Assembly: GCA_001910725.1 (NCBI GenBank)
Contig: MJGA01000025.1
Span: 62,001 to 126,000 of the forward strand
DNA length: 64,000 nt
Origin: Phanerodontia chrysosporium
Taxonomy: Eukaryota; Basidiomycota; Agaricomycetes; Polyporales; Phanerochaetaceae
Direction: 5' to 3'
Shown in pieces: positions 1 through 11,322 of this stretch. The notes beneath the pieces are model-generated. The model did not search any database. It saw nothing but the letters and a program-made list of their open reading frames with translations, and had not been told where the DNA came from. The number at the start of each line of letters is the position of its first letter. Within the stretch, counting starts at the first letter, position 1. A program made the translations under genes and the position numbers.

Positions 1-377
1 TCGTCGTATGTTTGATCTGCTTTTTGTATTTGCCGGTTGCTCACTGGATTATAGGACAGCCTAATGTTCGCGAAAAGTGTATGTGGTGGTGAGGTCAAGT
101 TCAGAAACAGAGAATGTTTGGCAGCTATGTTCAGGGATGCCAGGAGGGACTTGTTGTAAGATACCGTGGATATGTAGTTTATAAATCGACGTCCCACACA
201 TCATCAATTTGTGGTGTCCACCGTGATTCAACCCTGCCCGAGCCTTGCAAAAAGTGTATCTCGACATGTCCGCTTCGTTCCTGAGGCAAGAATGATTATC
301 ATCGAAACATATTATGTAAATTACAGAGGATCATATGGTATGTATCTTGGGTGTGGTCGTCGAAGGAAGCTGGGGCA
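1..377. other. intergenic, nothing recognised
   Basis: There are only short, composition-driven open frames. I see no gene, RNA or repeat. It includes the 3' flank of the minus-strand gene ending at 378. Confidence 0.5.
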
Positions 378-985
378 TTACTTTGAGGAAGTCGCGTTGT
401 AGACAATGTTTATCGATGTCGTGCTAAGCTTGCGTCCGACGGTAGGCTGAAAGAGGGTTCAATGTCTGCAAGCACACGGAGAAACAGCATGCCTGGCGTA
501 CCTCGCCATTACCCCATTCCTCAATGACCGTGAGCTGCATAGGCAAGTTACTGGCATCAGCACCCGCAGCGAAACCTCCGGTGACTGCGAGAAGTCCGGC
601 ATGGTGAGCTGCGGCGGTGCGGGGTGCGTCGAGTAGGGGACCGCTGTGGGACCAAGATGAACATCAGACACTATTAGTCTTGTAGAGCACACCGGCGACC
701 GACCTGGATAATTCGGGTAGTCAAACCGACCGAAGTAGTAGCCCGACACGCCGGGCGTCGCGAGCGAGAGGTCCTGTGCGCCCTCGGGCCCGTGAGGAGC
801 CAGACGTGGTACGCGAACGTCGACACGCCGTAGTCCGCGCGCGGCAGGTAGCTGAACGTGAAGTTTGCACCCGGCCGCACCGCGGTGCCGGCTGCTGGCG
901 CGCTGATCGTACCCGGGCCTGTCGCCGGTGCAGACAGGGACGGCGCAGCGACGAGGAGCAGAGAGAGGAGGGTAGAGATAATCAT
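378..985 (-). CDS. small secreted protein, family S copy 1
   Basis: Three exons on the minus strand: 985-704, 643-502 and 446-378. The product starts with a clear signal peptide (MIISTLLSLLLVAAPSLSA) and continues into an Ig/KNH-like N-terminal motif (ISAPAAGTAVRPG). It then carries FTFSYLPRADYG, HVWLLTGP, GYYFGRFDYPNYPG, PQLTMPDFSQSP and a separate last exon reading PTVGRKLSTTSINIVYN. Two paralogues with the same three-exon layout lie at 1795-2400 and 58216-58845. The exons total 493 nt. The frame breaks twice, near 787 and near 579, each fitting one missing G; adding two bases gives 495 nt, about 164 residues. The family is recognised only as a basidiomycete-type small secreted protein of unknown role. 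The start is set by the signal peptide and the TATA box at 1073-1078. Confidence 0.72.
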
Positions 986-1794
986 GGCACGCGAGATTAG
1001 AAGGATGTCGGTGAAGGCGTGGTATGGATCTGGGGGTTTACAAGGAGGGAAAGGCTGTCATCCCGCAGCTGCTATATAGCCAGCTCTGTTCGGACCGCGG
1101 GCCTCGGGAACGCTGGGCGGTCGGGCATCGGGACCCACCGCTGGGCGGGTGGCAGAAGGCGCAGGCTGTACCTGGTCGGCGATCCGAGTCGAGGTGGAGC
1201 GAAGACGTCGAGTCCCTGGGGCTACACAGGTAAGCCGGCCTTATGCGACGAGCACGATGCAGGTTCCGCGTTGCGGCCATTTCAACAACCTGCGAGTGCG
1301 GCTCCGGTCGGTCGGCATTGCGCTGGGTGGAATATGAGCGACAAAGTGAAACGGCGGAGCTGTGCTTACAGTTTGCGAGTGGTCCTCTGTCGCAGTTCGC
1401 CGCAGAAATATCTATGCAGATATCGATGGGGCTCACCTTGAGAGATGGGTGGTCACTGGTCATCGACTCGGACGGGAAACTCCGTGATGCGCCATCATCG
1501 GCAGCATCGGCAACCCATGCCAGTGCCGAACACGACGTGCTGGCTCCGTCGATGTCACGCACTACGAAGCACCTTTTGGCTGACCAGAGACATATAAATT
1601 ATATTCAAGAGCACTACACTGACTGGCCTCGCTCTGGGTAGCCTACTCTCTAGTGTAGGTGAGCTCGGTATGATTGTGGACAAAGTAGAACTACGCTCAA
1701 TCATAGAGTTATTGTACTGAGAACAAGTCCGTGATCATATCTGTGTTCGTCCAATGCCATAGTCCACGACAAGGCTCAATCTCCTAGCCAGCTA
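986..1794. other. intergenic between two tandem secreted-protein genes
   Basis: It holds the 5' flank of the gene starting at 985 and the 3' flank of the gene ending at 1795. Overlapping open frames of up to 174 codons near 1040-1560 run on both strands in the same GC-rich stretch. None shows a domain, splice pattern or paralogue, so none is called. Confidence 0.4.
1073..1078 (-). promoter_or_regulatory. TATA box of the 985 gene
   Basis: TATATA lies about 88 nt upstream of the ATG at 985. It is the only TATA-like run in this interval and is a likely core promoter by position. Confidence 0.45.
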
Positions 1795-2400
1795 CTACGC
1801 TGATGTGGCATTATAAATGAGTGTTGTCGACGTTGTATGCAACTGGCGTCCCACGGTAGGCTAGGATAACCATATCAGAGTCTGTAAAGCGTGAACGAAC
1901 TTCTTGGGGGAGACATACCTGGAAGTCTCCGTATTCTTCTATGACCGTGAGCTGCACTGTAAGGTTGCTTGCCTCTGCGCCTGCAGCAAAGCCTCCGGGC
2001 GACTGAGAGAAGTCAGGCATTGTCAGCTGTGGCGGCGGAGGGTTCGTCGGGTATGGGACGGCTATCGCAGGATTGTTAGCAGTCGCCTCTTCGTGGCGCG
2101 AAACATCCATGACAGGTGCTCACCGGGATAGTTTGCGTAGTCGAAGCGGCCGAAGTAGTACCCGGTCACGCCGGGTGTCGCGAGCGAGAGGTTCGTCGCG
2201 CCTTCGGCCCGGTGAGGAGCCAGACATGGCACGCAAAGCTTGACACGCCGTAGTCTGCGCGTGTCCGATAGTCAAACGCGAAGGCGGCGCCGGGCTGTAC
2301 TGCCGTGCCCGCCGCAGGGCGACGATCTCCCCGGGCCCGTCGACAACGCGGGCACCGCGAGGAGCAGCAAGGAGACGAGGGGCACAAGCAAGGCGAACAT
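1795..2400 (-). CDS. small secreted protein, family S copy 2
   Basis: Three exons on the minus strand: 2400-2124, 2061-1919 and 1860-1795. The signal peptide (MFALLVPLVSLLLLAVPALS) is followed by the family motifs AGTAVQPG, RADYGVSSFACHVWLLTGP, TGYYFGRFDYANYPG and PQLTMPDFSQSPGGF, and by a last exon reading PTVGRQLHTTSTTLIYN. The last intron (1861-1918, 58 nt) is supported because splicing it recreates the C-terminal peptide of the other two copies. The exons total 486 nt. Three apparent single-base losses (near 2208, 2317 and 2331, all beside short G/C runs) would restore 489 nt, about 162 residues. It is in tandem with the gene at 378-985. Function unknown; secretion is inferred from the signal peptide. 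Confidence 0.7.
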
Positions 2401-3327
2401 TGTAGTCGACAGGGAGAAGATGGATAGGATTTGGGGCGGTGAGAATGCCAGGCAGCCCGCGCCACCAGAGTTATATACTCAGCAATGCGCGGGCGGAGCG
2501 CGGCACTGAACGAGCGGGCATGAACGCCGTCCCTTCCGAGCGGCATGAGGAGCAGGCTGTAGCCACCTTGGTGTCACGGCCAGATGCGCCGTAGACGTTC
2601 TTCGCCATCTTCAGGTAGGACGAGCCTTGTAGTAGGAGCGCAGGCTGTAGTAAGGGCTGCGATGGCCGGTCGAGCGTTCTCGACATTACTCAGCCCGAGC
2701 ACGTCGTCCTGGGGTTGCCCATACGAGCTAAGGTGGAGAGGTACGAACGTAATCAGCCTTCCTCTCAGGGGCAGCGGTGGGAGCTATGATGGAGGTGTTC
2801 CTGGCTAGAGTCGTCGGAGGGTTGTCCAAGGGGCGTAATAAAGTATTGACTTTTGCCGGAATCGAACGAGCGACTCGGCCATCAAAGCGCCCTAGAATCT
2901 TATTCGACTTCAAGTTATTACTCTTCCGCGGGGCTGTTCGCTGGCCAGATCATAAATTGGAAAGAGCTGGAAAGCATGTTGCACGAGCTGCCTTAGTCGG
3001 AGACCCTGACGCTCGTGTCCCTCACGGATGAAACCAGCCAGCCGTTCGTCATCTTATAGAAACTCTAGCACTGCAAGGCATGGCAGAGCACGGAAACAAA
3101 CAAATGTTACGTTTTGAGACGGAAAAGACCTAAGAAATACAGAATTCACACATGGTAAGATCCCCGAATTGTCATTCAGTACATGATCTATAACGTGTAT
3201 CTTATAGTACATGGTTGTAGGTATCAGAGTGTCTGTCCGGCTGAAGAGCTAGAATACACAAGGAAAATGCAGCGTTGTAATGAGATAGCAGGTAGCTCAA
3301 CCATTCCTCACGAGCTAGGGAGGCAGC
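2401..3327. other. intergenic, promoter plus a tRNA-like remnant
   Basis: It contains the promoter of the gene starting at 2400 and the 3' flank of the gene ending at 3328. Around 2850-2890 on the minus strand an A-box-like stretch abuts a B-box-like stretch (GTTCGATTCC), with no room for an anticodon arm; it is not called as a tRNA. Nothing else is recognised. Confidence 0.4.
2471..2477 (-). promoter_or_regulatory. TATA box of the 2400 gene
   Basis: On the minus strand TATATAA lies about 70 nt upstream of the ATG at 2400, a spacing close to that of the tandem paralogue at 985. Confidence 0.45.
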
Positions 3328-5868
3328 CTACGCCTTACCGATGGATCCATCGTCCCCCTCGCCGAGGCTGGACTGCCGTTGCCGCACGCGATCGATCATC
3401 TGCACGTCGAACATCCCGCGCGCACGGAGGTTGTCGACCTCGGGCGAGTCGACCTGCGCGAGGTGCGGCTCGTGCCCGAGGAGCCACGTGAACTGCAAGA
3501 GGCCGCCGCTGTCGACGCGGACGCGCGGGTCGAACGCGCTGCGCGCCGAGCGCGGCACGTGGATGGCCAGCACGCAGACGACGAGCAGCACGGCGGACGT
3601 CGCCAGGCCGATGATGATCTAGAAGAGGGTGTCACAGTCGAGAAGCCGACCCGTAGAGTGCAGACGCACCGGCACCAAGCTCAGCTAGGTAGGATAGCGA
3701 TTAGCCCGTCGGACAATTTCTCGAAGGGGTGTTGCAACTCACGTTCAAGCGAAGGCGCTGCACCAGGACCATGATCGTCGCCTCGCCCCGTGGTAGGTCG
3801 GTACTCGTGGTGTTAGTAGCGTTAGGGCTCAGCGAAGGGATGTCGTAGTAGGAGTTCTGCGGCTGCACGAGCCCCCCGACGGCATGCGATTTATTGTAAT
3901 TCACCGTATTTCCTGTGATACAGTGATGAGCTGCCGCTGAATACTACTAGCTGGAGCCGGGCGACTTACCGTACCAGAACGTCGCGGCCAGCGCGCGTTC
4001 AAGGGTACGCTCGAGCTCTGCGAGCGTGATGCTCGACCGGTTCTCGGATACGACACGTAAGTCCTCAGTGAGGAATCTAGGAACCCGTGAGATTCACAAA
4101 CGGGTGTTATCCTGTGGATACATACACGTCAAACGCCGTGGGGACCACGTTGTACCGTCCCGTTTGCACTCCGTCGGTCTGAGGCACCAACGACGGCTGG
4201 TAATCTTCCAATATGACCGGCGGGCTCGGCGGGTAGCCCGTGCCGTTGCCGCGCGTCGCGTCGATGATGGGCATGGAGCTGCTGTGGGCGCTCGGTGGCG
4301 AGAAGTACGGGGCGTACTGCGCCTGTCAGACGTGCAGAAATGAGTGGACAAGGAATCGCGTAAAACGACGAGAAAACGTACCGTCCTGAGCTGGTCCGTC
4401 AACGTCAAGTCGTCTGGCCATGTCCAGCTCTTCCACACCGAGTGTGGGAGGGGCTTTGGCGTCGTGTCTACGGGTGCCCGCGTCTCGACCGAAACGTCGA
4501 GCTTGATGTTTGAAATGCGGACGCTGCACATGGCGGCCTGGACGGCCGTAATCATGACTGCGACAGAATATCAAAACTGGGACATGTTCAAGCGTTAGAG
4601 GTGCTTACCAGCTGGTATGGAAGCAGGGTAGGGACTAATAAACTGCGGATTTATCGGGATCCAGGGCCCTCCGGGGACCGGCGACTGGTTACCGGCAGAG
4701 TCCACGATGGATACCGTAGACAGAACGAGGATGGGTACCCAGCAACATCCAGGCATGTACGCAGAGCCGCGCACGTCTGCAGACTGGATCTCATTTACTC
4801 GCGCGGTAAAAACTGCCTGGCCGCTGTCTGGATAGCGAGCCAACGTCAAAACAACGATCCAAGGAGGATTGACGCGTGCGCTTACATGGAAGTGGCGCTG
4901 AGAACGACAGATGGTTCTGCAGGTATGCCTCTATCTCGAGCGTCGGTGTCTCGGGGAGGAAGCCGACGGATTGCACGCCGGTCGAGTTAAAGCTCCCTGG
5001 TGGAGTCGGGAAGGCGGCGCAATCGACGTCGTACACCGATGCGTTGACAGTAGTGGTCCCGTTCGCATATGCTACCTGGGGGATGACGTCGTAGACCATG
5101 TTGTCCTGGAGGCCAAGCATGGGCACTTGATCGTAAACTGGAAGTATGTCGTATGCAGAGGCGAAGCTGGAGCTCTGCTTCAGTGGTGAACGATCACATG
5201 TGCTAGAACCACTTACTTGGCAGCAGTCGTCGTGACATTGGCCAGAGTTGTCTGGTTTACCGTGGAGACTGTAGCGTTGTACGGGACTACATCGAGCACA
5301 GCTGGTATCGTGATATGAAGCATCCAGATCCCGAGCAGGTACGCGGTGATGTAGAGGACGCCGACCATTGCAGCTCGTAGCTTGAACTGCCTCCACAGAG
5401 ACAGAGACGCAGACCCAAGACCGAGCCAAGCAGTGCTCTTGTCGTGTAAAGCTGTCAGCGTCTGGCGAACGTAAATGTCTCGCCTAAAGGCCAGAGTCTG
5501 GGTAATCGCCACAAGGATAGTGAGGAAGATCTAGCGCAGAAGGGTCTGTGAGACTAGCTAGCGGAGGGAAGGCGCAGACATACCGTGCCCAGAAGTTGCA
5601 TTGCCGTCGTTACGATGAGGGGCAGCCATTCTACGGAGAATGGCGTCAGAGCAAAGGTGATAGACTGCTCGTAGCGGCCCAGGCATACGACCAGCAGTCC
5701 AATGTGGACCAGAATCAGGAATAGATGCAGGCCGACACATATGGCGGCATGCAGATGGAGACCAAACGAACTTGACGCCTGCGCCTCTTGTATCAGGGAG
5801 GAGTCGCGTCTCGGCTGAAGGAAGCTGTCCACAGTTGGAGATTTTTTCTCTAGCGGGGCGTAGTCCAT
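3328..5868 (-). CDS. multi-pass membrane glycoprotein, family M copy A (intact)
   Basis: Ten exons on the minus strand: 5868-5584, 5530-5217, 5166-4886, 4827-4609, 4557-4382, 4316-4126, 4076-3970, 3912-3743, 3684-3670 (a 15-nt micro-exon, LSLVP) and 3618-3328. They sum to 2049 nt, an unbroken 682 residues. Hydrophobic segments lie near residues 43-63, 79-110 and 150-170. A long region follows with many N-x-S/T sequons (VVPYNATVS, LANVTT, SPNATN), then a membrane segment near 586-607. The tail carries VDSGGLLQFTWLLG and NLRARGMF. Four membrane segments with a glycosylated loop outside the cytoplasm is an inference from these features. Paralogues lie at 6370-8970 (same strand, tandem) and 27728-30332. 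I know no function for the family. The ATG was chosen because MDY is shared with the 27728 copy. Confidence 0.82.
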
Positions 5869-6369
5869 GTCGTCTGCTGCTCTGGCGCAGGAACCAGGAT
5901 CTGGGTGCGCTGCAACCTGAGGCAGATTCTGTTCAGCGTTATCAGCGCAGCTGTGAGGCATGCTGCAGGACGAACCAGGCCGCTGCTTTGCGGGGAGATA
6001 TTGCGAGGAGTGACACTCCCGCTCGCTTTATAGCGATGCACATTGTACGGGCGGAGAACCCATCGATTCCATCAAACCTTATGGCGCATGCCATCACGAA
6101 TCTTATCTCGGTGCCTAACTTGCCTGCAGATCAGGAGGCGGTGCATAACTACAAGATAATAATAACTCACAGATTTTGCGGGATGCATTTATGCCTGCGT
6201 CCAACTACGCAGCGTTCGAACCAACACGGACAAGCGCATATCCAGAGGCCTGAACGACAATGTATTCCCCATCAAGAGTCTCCAACGGTACATGGTGCCG
6301 CATGGCCCGCTCTCCGGCGTCCCCGGAAAGACTGTGCTTCAGAGTGGTCACATCAAACCATCATCACAA
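5869..6369. other. intergenic between family M copies A and B
   Basis: About 500 bp holding the promoter of copy A, with a TATA-like TTATAG near 6026-6031, and the 3' flank of copy B. Nothing else is recognised. Confidence 0.4.
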
Positions 6370-8970
6370 TTAGCACTGGCTGAGCCGCACAGGGTCGCCT
6401 TCCCGAGACGATGCGTCATGGTCGAGAGCGGGAGCCTCGACGCCTTCGTGCTTTTCTGCACCGCCCGTGGAGGTTCGATGCTGCGTGAGACGTTCGCTGA
6501 TTTCGACATTGAACAGCCCCGCGGCGCGCAGGTTCTCCAGCTCTGGCGTCTCCACGCCGCCAGATGAGGCTCTGTGCCGAGAAGCCAGGTGTACTGCAGC
6601 AATCCCCCGCTATCAACGACGCTGCGTGGATCGAAGGCGGCGCGTGCAGAAGCAGGCACTCTGATGACGACGACGCAGAGGACGAGCAGACCGATGGATG
6701 AGACTAGACCGGCGATGATCTGTGAATATATCAGACACAGAGGATGACATCGAATCCATTGAGGACCTACGGGAAGTAGGCTCAGCTATAGTAGATGAGT
6801 GTCAGCTGCATGCGCAAAACGTGGAGCCAAAGAGCTACTTACGTTCAGTCGCAGTCTTTGGATATCACGATGATCACCGCCTCGCCGTACAAGTCGCCCT
6901 CTGCGGGATCGCTGAAGGTCAAATTCATATTGGGCGTGAGACCGAAGACGTATGTGCTCTGCGGTTGAACGAGCCTCTCGCTTGCGTGAGAGCTCGAGTA
7001 GTGCATATTGTTGCCTAGACAATCACTTAGTGGATCTCACAATAGTCCGCAGAATAATTGTCGCACCGTACCAAGCGACGGCTGCGAGGGCCTTCGCCAT
7101 GCTGTGGTTGATCTCTGCGACTGTGACCGTCGTTCTATTCTTCGACGTCAGACGCAGGTCTTCGGCGAGGAACCTGACCGGCGATGAGCTAAGCAAGACG
7201 CAGAAGCGGAAGACGCAGAGATGTACATGTCAAACGCCGTGGGTACGACGGTGACCGAAGACGACTCGTTCAAGAATGTGTTCAAGAACGTATTATTCTC
7301 GGGCGGGTCCACTTGGAAGCGGTCGGGATCGTAGCCTGGCAGCGGGAGCGGCGGTGAGCCGTCTGTGAGATTTGCGAGGCCCGCCGCAACGGTTAGTGAA
7401 GTACTATGTCCGCTCGGCGGAGAAAGTACGGCACGTTCTGGGCCTGTGCAGTGTAAGCATACGAAGTAGACAGAAGCCTGAGCACGTACCGCGCGCAGCT
7501 GGTCCGTCAGTGTGAGATCATTCGGCCACGTCCAATTTCGCCAGAGTGTGTCTGTACGCGGCTTGGCGGGGGCATGAGGGGAATTCGGGTCTCGACAGAG
7601 ACGTCGATCTTGACGTTGGTAATCTGCACACTGCAGGCGAGCAGCTGTACCCCGGTGATGAACACTGTCGACCCACTCAGCTATAGCTACTGAAGTCCAC
7701 TCAGAACGTACCAGCAGGATCTGCAGCGGGGTACGGCACCACGGTGACGAGGGGATCTATTGAGATCCAGGGGCTTCCTGGGACGGGCGGCTGCGCCCCG
7801 CTTGCATCTACGATGGCGATCGTGGAGAGCACGAGTATCGGCGCCCAGCACGTCCCGGGTGATAACCTGTGTGGAGGTTCTCGTTACAGCCATGGGAGAT
7901 CAGAAGAGGCTGGCCGGTGTAGATCGCGGCAGCGCCATCTGTCGAGCCTTCGTTAGAAAAGACAGCAGGAAGCAAATAAGAAGGCACATACAGGGGGCAG
8001 TGGCCGCGTATATATTCTGCGAGTCTTCCCCGTCCAGATAGAGAAGCGACATCTCGGTGTTGGGCAGACCACCACCATTACTCCCGAACGTGTCGCCCGA
8101 CGATCCGGTTGAGGCAGAGCAGCACAGTCTACATCATACACGGATGCATTGACTTTTGTACTCCCATTCGCGGACGGCACCACGGGGATGATGTCGTATA
8201 TCATGTTCTCCTGGAGTCCAAGCGTGGGCACTTGGTCCGAAAATAACAGGATATCGTAGGCGGTAGCGAAGCTGCGATAGAAACATATAAACTGGCGACA
8301 TTATAAAAACGCGCGGGCACTCACTTGGCAGAAGACGTTGTAACGTTTGCGAGGATCGTTCTGTTCACCGTAGGTACCGTGGCGTTGTAGGGACCACGTT
8401 CAGCACAGTAGGGACCGTAACATGGAGGCCCATACGCCGACCAGGTACGCCGTGATATAGGCAACACCGCCCATGGCGGTGCGAAGCTTGAACTGTCCCC
8501 AGAGGGAGGTACACGCGGCGCCGAGGCCCAGCCACGCACTGCTTTTGTCGTGCAAGGCGGTGAGGGTCTGGCGGACATAGAGATCGCTGCGAAAGGCCAG
8601 AGACTGTGTGGATGCAACGAGTACAGCAAGGAAGATCTGAGGACTGGTCAGCCGACGTAAGGGTCGAAAGATGACCGCCATAGCTTACCGTCCCAAATAA
8701 CTGCATCAAGGTGGTCGCCGCGAGCGGGTACCACTCCAAGGAAAACGGGGTCAGCTCGAAGGACCAGGCATGCTCCCAGTTCTGCGCGCATATAAGGAGG
8801 AGGATCGCGTGTATGAGAATGAGGGCAGCGTGTAGGCCGACACAGAGCGTGGCATGCGTGCGATACGCAGACCACTTGATCGTCCAGGTGAATATTGGCT
8901 TTGTTGTCCTAGATCGCTCGCCTTCGACGGAGTCGCTTTCTAGACGAGAGTACTGGATGGCAGACTGCAT
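6370..8970 (-). CDS. multi-pass membrane glycoprotein, family M copy B (frame broken)
   Basis: Same ten-exon plan as copy A: 8970-8689, 8636-8325, 8271-7992, 7938-7712, 7664-7490, 7443-7227, 7173-7067, 7014-6843, 6785-6771 (15-nt micro-exon, LSLLP) and 6719-6370. Shared motifs include FELTPFSLEWYPL, RQTLTALHDKSSAWLGLG, PTLGLQENMIYD, PPENNTF and VDSGGLLQYTWLLGTEP. The exons sum to 2137 nt. Comparison with copies A and C places eight single-base losses (near 8430, 8390, 8112, 7855, 7574, 7425, 6858 and 6560). Eight added bases give 2145 nt, about 714 residues. I found no in-frame nonsense change by eye. It is either a decaying duplicate or unpolished sequence. Function unknown. Confidence 0.7.
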
Positions 8971-10074
8971 GGATGCTGTCGGCAAGAAAGTCTGGGGAGG
9001 TCCGGCCGCGGCAAGGGGGAGTCGTAGGACCAGGGACACGGCTGCCTGCAGGAACGTTATAGATATCATCTCGCTTGGTCGCAAAGGTGCTCACGCTGGG
9101 AAAGTCTTGGCTCCCGGGCTATTTGGCAGATGACCTGTCAGGTAGAGTTCTGTTAACACAGCGCCGCTTAACTAGCACCGCTCAGCCTCACCTCGCATAA
9201 TAGGACAGCGCGTTTCATGGGTGCAAATATATCATAGGCATACATGGGTGTGAAAGCTGAAGAACATATCAGTGGACTCACCGACTCCATTCCGGTCAAG
9301 CTGCTAGCTGGCTGAAGTCAAGGGGCCTCAGAGTGATTTCGAGGGGCTCGTTTCCGCACGTACACAGGCCCTACGGTGCTGTTGGATTTTGAGGGCAACC
9401 CAAAACTTAAAAGATAACGGTCACACTCGGCGTAGTTCCCCGCGGTGAAGGTCTTCCTCTTTGTATATACTCAGTCGGTTCCATAATATCTGGTAACGAC
9501 CGAGCGGGATCGCAGGCACTGAACAGGGCCATTAATTCCTAGCAATCCTTCAGCGTGGTGTCAAGATTGTAGTCTCACGGGTGCTGACCTAATAAACTAT
9601 ATCCATGTGCGAAACGGTGCGAAAAGGGCTCGTCTTCTCGAGGTAGTTGAATATCTGGTCTTTGGACCTCACCGACAGACACCGAGATCCAACATAAGTT
9701 GGCGCGGGATATGAGTTGAAGCTGATGAAGACGAGCCATTTTAGACCCCTAAGAGGTAATTTGTAGCATATATGCTGGACGTCCAGGTATAATACGTTGA
9801 GCATGAACATGAAGATGTCGACGTCGGGGTTGAAAACGCCTAGGGCGCTAACTACTCACGGATGGCATCAATCCGAGGGGGGGGCATCACGGCACCCAAC
9901 TCAAGCGTTGTGTACTTCGACTCGATGCAGTGTAAATACTCTCAGAACGCAGAAGATCAGCACATAGAGAATTGTAAAGCAAGTATGTACAGTACTGCCC
10001 AGACACTCCCGGAAGTTCGTCACCATTACTCTTGTGCTACGGGCCGCGGCTGACTTTCCTACGCTGGCATCTAG
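8971..10074. other. intergenic, no gene called
   Basis: It holds the 5' flank of copy B. A 73-codon minus-strand frame at 9589-9810 encodes hydrophobic stretches (FMFMLNVLYLDVQ) and may be an exon of an unrecognised gene. The first exon of the F-box gene at 10075 should lie in its right end, but I could not place it. Confidence 0.35.
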
Positions 10075-11322
10075 CTTCCCCCGGAGCTGCTCGATCTCGT
10101 CTTCGTCTGTCTCCTAGAGGGCGACAAGCAGGATCTGAGGTCGTGTGCACTCGTCTGCTCGACCTGGAGGACATTAGCACAGCCGTATCTTTTCCATCAA
10201 GTCGCGTACACCTGGGAAGACGATAACGAAAACCCCGATGGCGTGACAGACCATTATGCGGAGGTCGCCCGTATTCGCGCCTTCTTCGAACGACACCCAG
10301 AGCTCGCAGGACATGTGCGCAACCTTACCTTGCGGACTGTGCCGCGCTTCCCCCGGTACGACTGGTTGATCCCCCCAACCTCGGGCTACCACGACCCTTC
10401 TTTGCTCCTCTGCCTGCTTCGTCTCTTTCCTCGCTTACGTCATGTTTCCCTGCAAGATGTTTTCGTTACCCCAGCAGTCTCTCTGGCGACCCAGAGCCCC
10501 ACACCGCTTCCTGCCCTGCAGTCATTGCAGATTACTAGCAAACAGGAAGAGATTCCTCCCAGTGATATCACACTCCTCCTCAACCTCTTCACTGAGGTGG
10601 ACACCCTGGATATAGCCGTGACTTGTTACTTTGACTGGAGGAGGCAGAAAGCGCACTGTCCTCCTACCGACCACCTCGCCGTTCGCAGCCTCAGCACGCG
10701 CAAGTCTACGGACGGGAGCACGCTGGCCCATCTTGCACAATCGCCCTCTGCCCGTACCCTGCACACGATATCGCTGGGGAGCATGGAGGCACATCCCATA
10801 CCCGGAGTCCAGGAACTGCTGTTCGCAACACGCGCGAATCTGGAGTGTCTCCAGGTTTCGTTCAGAGCTTTCTGGGACGATTCCGGTGAGTGCGCCTGCA
10901 CACCGCCGCCGCTCGCGCGACTAACGCACGCTGTCCGGTCTCCCGCAGGCGTGGACGTCTCTCCAGCCATGTCTCTCGCGTGCTGCACCGCGCTGCGCAG
11001 GCTCGAGCTCGCGGTCCGCAGGACCATCCTCGACTGGCAGCGCGCCTGGTGCATCCTCGCGACGCTCTCCGCAGACACGTGCCGCGCGCTCGAGGACGTC
11101 ACGATCGAGGTGCGCACGCCGGGGTTCGACTCGCGTGTGTATCCAGAGGACCTGTGGCGGGCGGCCGACCCCGCTGTCCTGCGCGCGACGTACGAGACGC
11201 TCGTTCTGCTCAGCCGCACGGGGCGTTTCAGGCGGCTTGCAATCAGGGAGACGAGCGCAACACATCCACCGCGGTGCGACAACGACGTCTTCCCTGGCGT
11301 GCTCCAGAGATATATCAGATGA
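10075..11322 (+). CDS. F-box protein
   Basis: The coding frame opens at 10075 directly after an intron acceptor (CTGAC..CATCTAG) with an F-box core: LPPELLDLVF, DLRSCALVCSTWRTLAQPYLF. The frame runs to 10885, a 63-nt intron (10886-10948, GTGAGT..CGCAG) follows, and the second exon ends at 11322. Downstream of the F-box the sequence resembles the degenerate leucine-rich region of fungal F-box proteins (HVRNLTLRTVP, FPRLRHVSLQDVF, LRRLELAVRR). The F-box should bind Skp1 in an SCF ubiquitin ligase, with the C-terminal part selecting substrate; that is family knowledge. The exon with the ATG is unresolved; an internal ATG exists at 10243 but would lose the F-box. The C-terminal half resembles the partial gene at 63616-64000 (ILATLSA, DVFPG/DMFPD). 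Confidence 0.72.
   Translation, partial: LPPELLDLVFVCLLEGDKQDLRSCALVCSTWRTLAQPYLFHQVAYTWEDDNENPDGVTDHYAEVARIRAFFERHPELAGHVRNLTLRTVPRFPRYDWLIPPTSGYHDPSLLLCLLRLFPRLRHVSLQDVFVTPAVSLATQSPTPLPALQSLQITSKQEEIPPSDITLLLNLFTEVDTLDIAVTCYFDWRRQKAHCPPTDHLAVRSLSTRKSTDGSTLAHLAQSPSARTLHTISLGSMEAHPIPGVQELLFATRANLECLQVSFRAFWDDSGECACTPPPLARLTHAVRSPAGVDVSPAMSLACCTALRRLELAVRRTILDWQRAWCILATLSADTCRALEDVTIEVRTPGFDSRVYPEDLWRAADPAVLRATYETLVLLSRTGRFRRLAIRETSATHPPRCDNDVFPGVLQRYIR

Noticed and set aside
785..2212. Programmed ribosomal frameshifting in the secreted genes
   Set aside because: No slippery heptamer or pseudoknot is evident, and similar one-base losses occur in many unrelated genes, so error or decay is simpler.
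2850..2890. tRNA-like A-box and B-box on the minus strand
   Set aside because: The two boxes are contiguous, leaving no anticodon arm, the T stem has a mismatch and no matching 5' acceptor strand is present.
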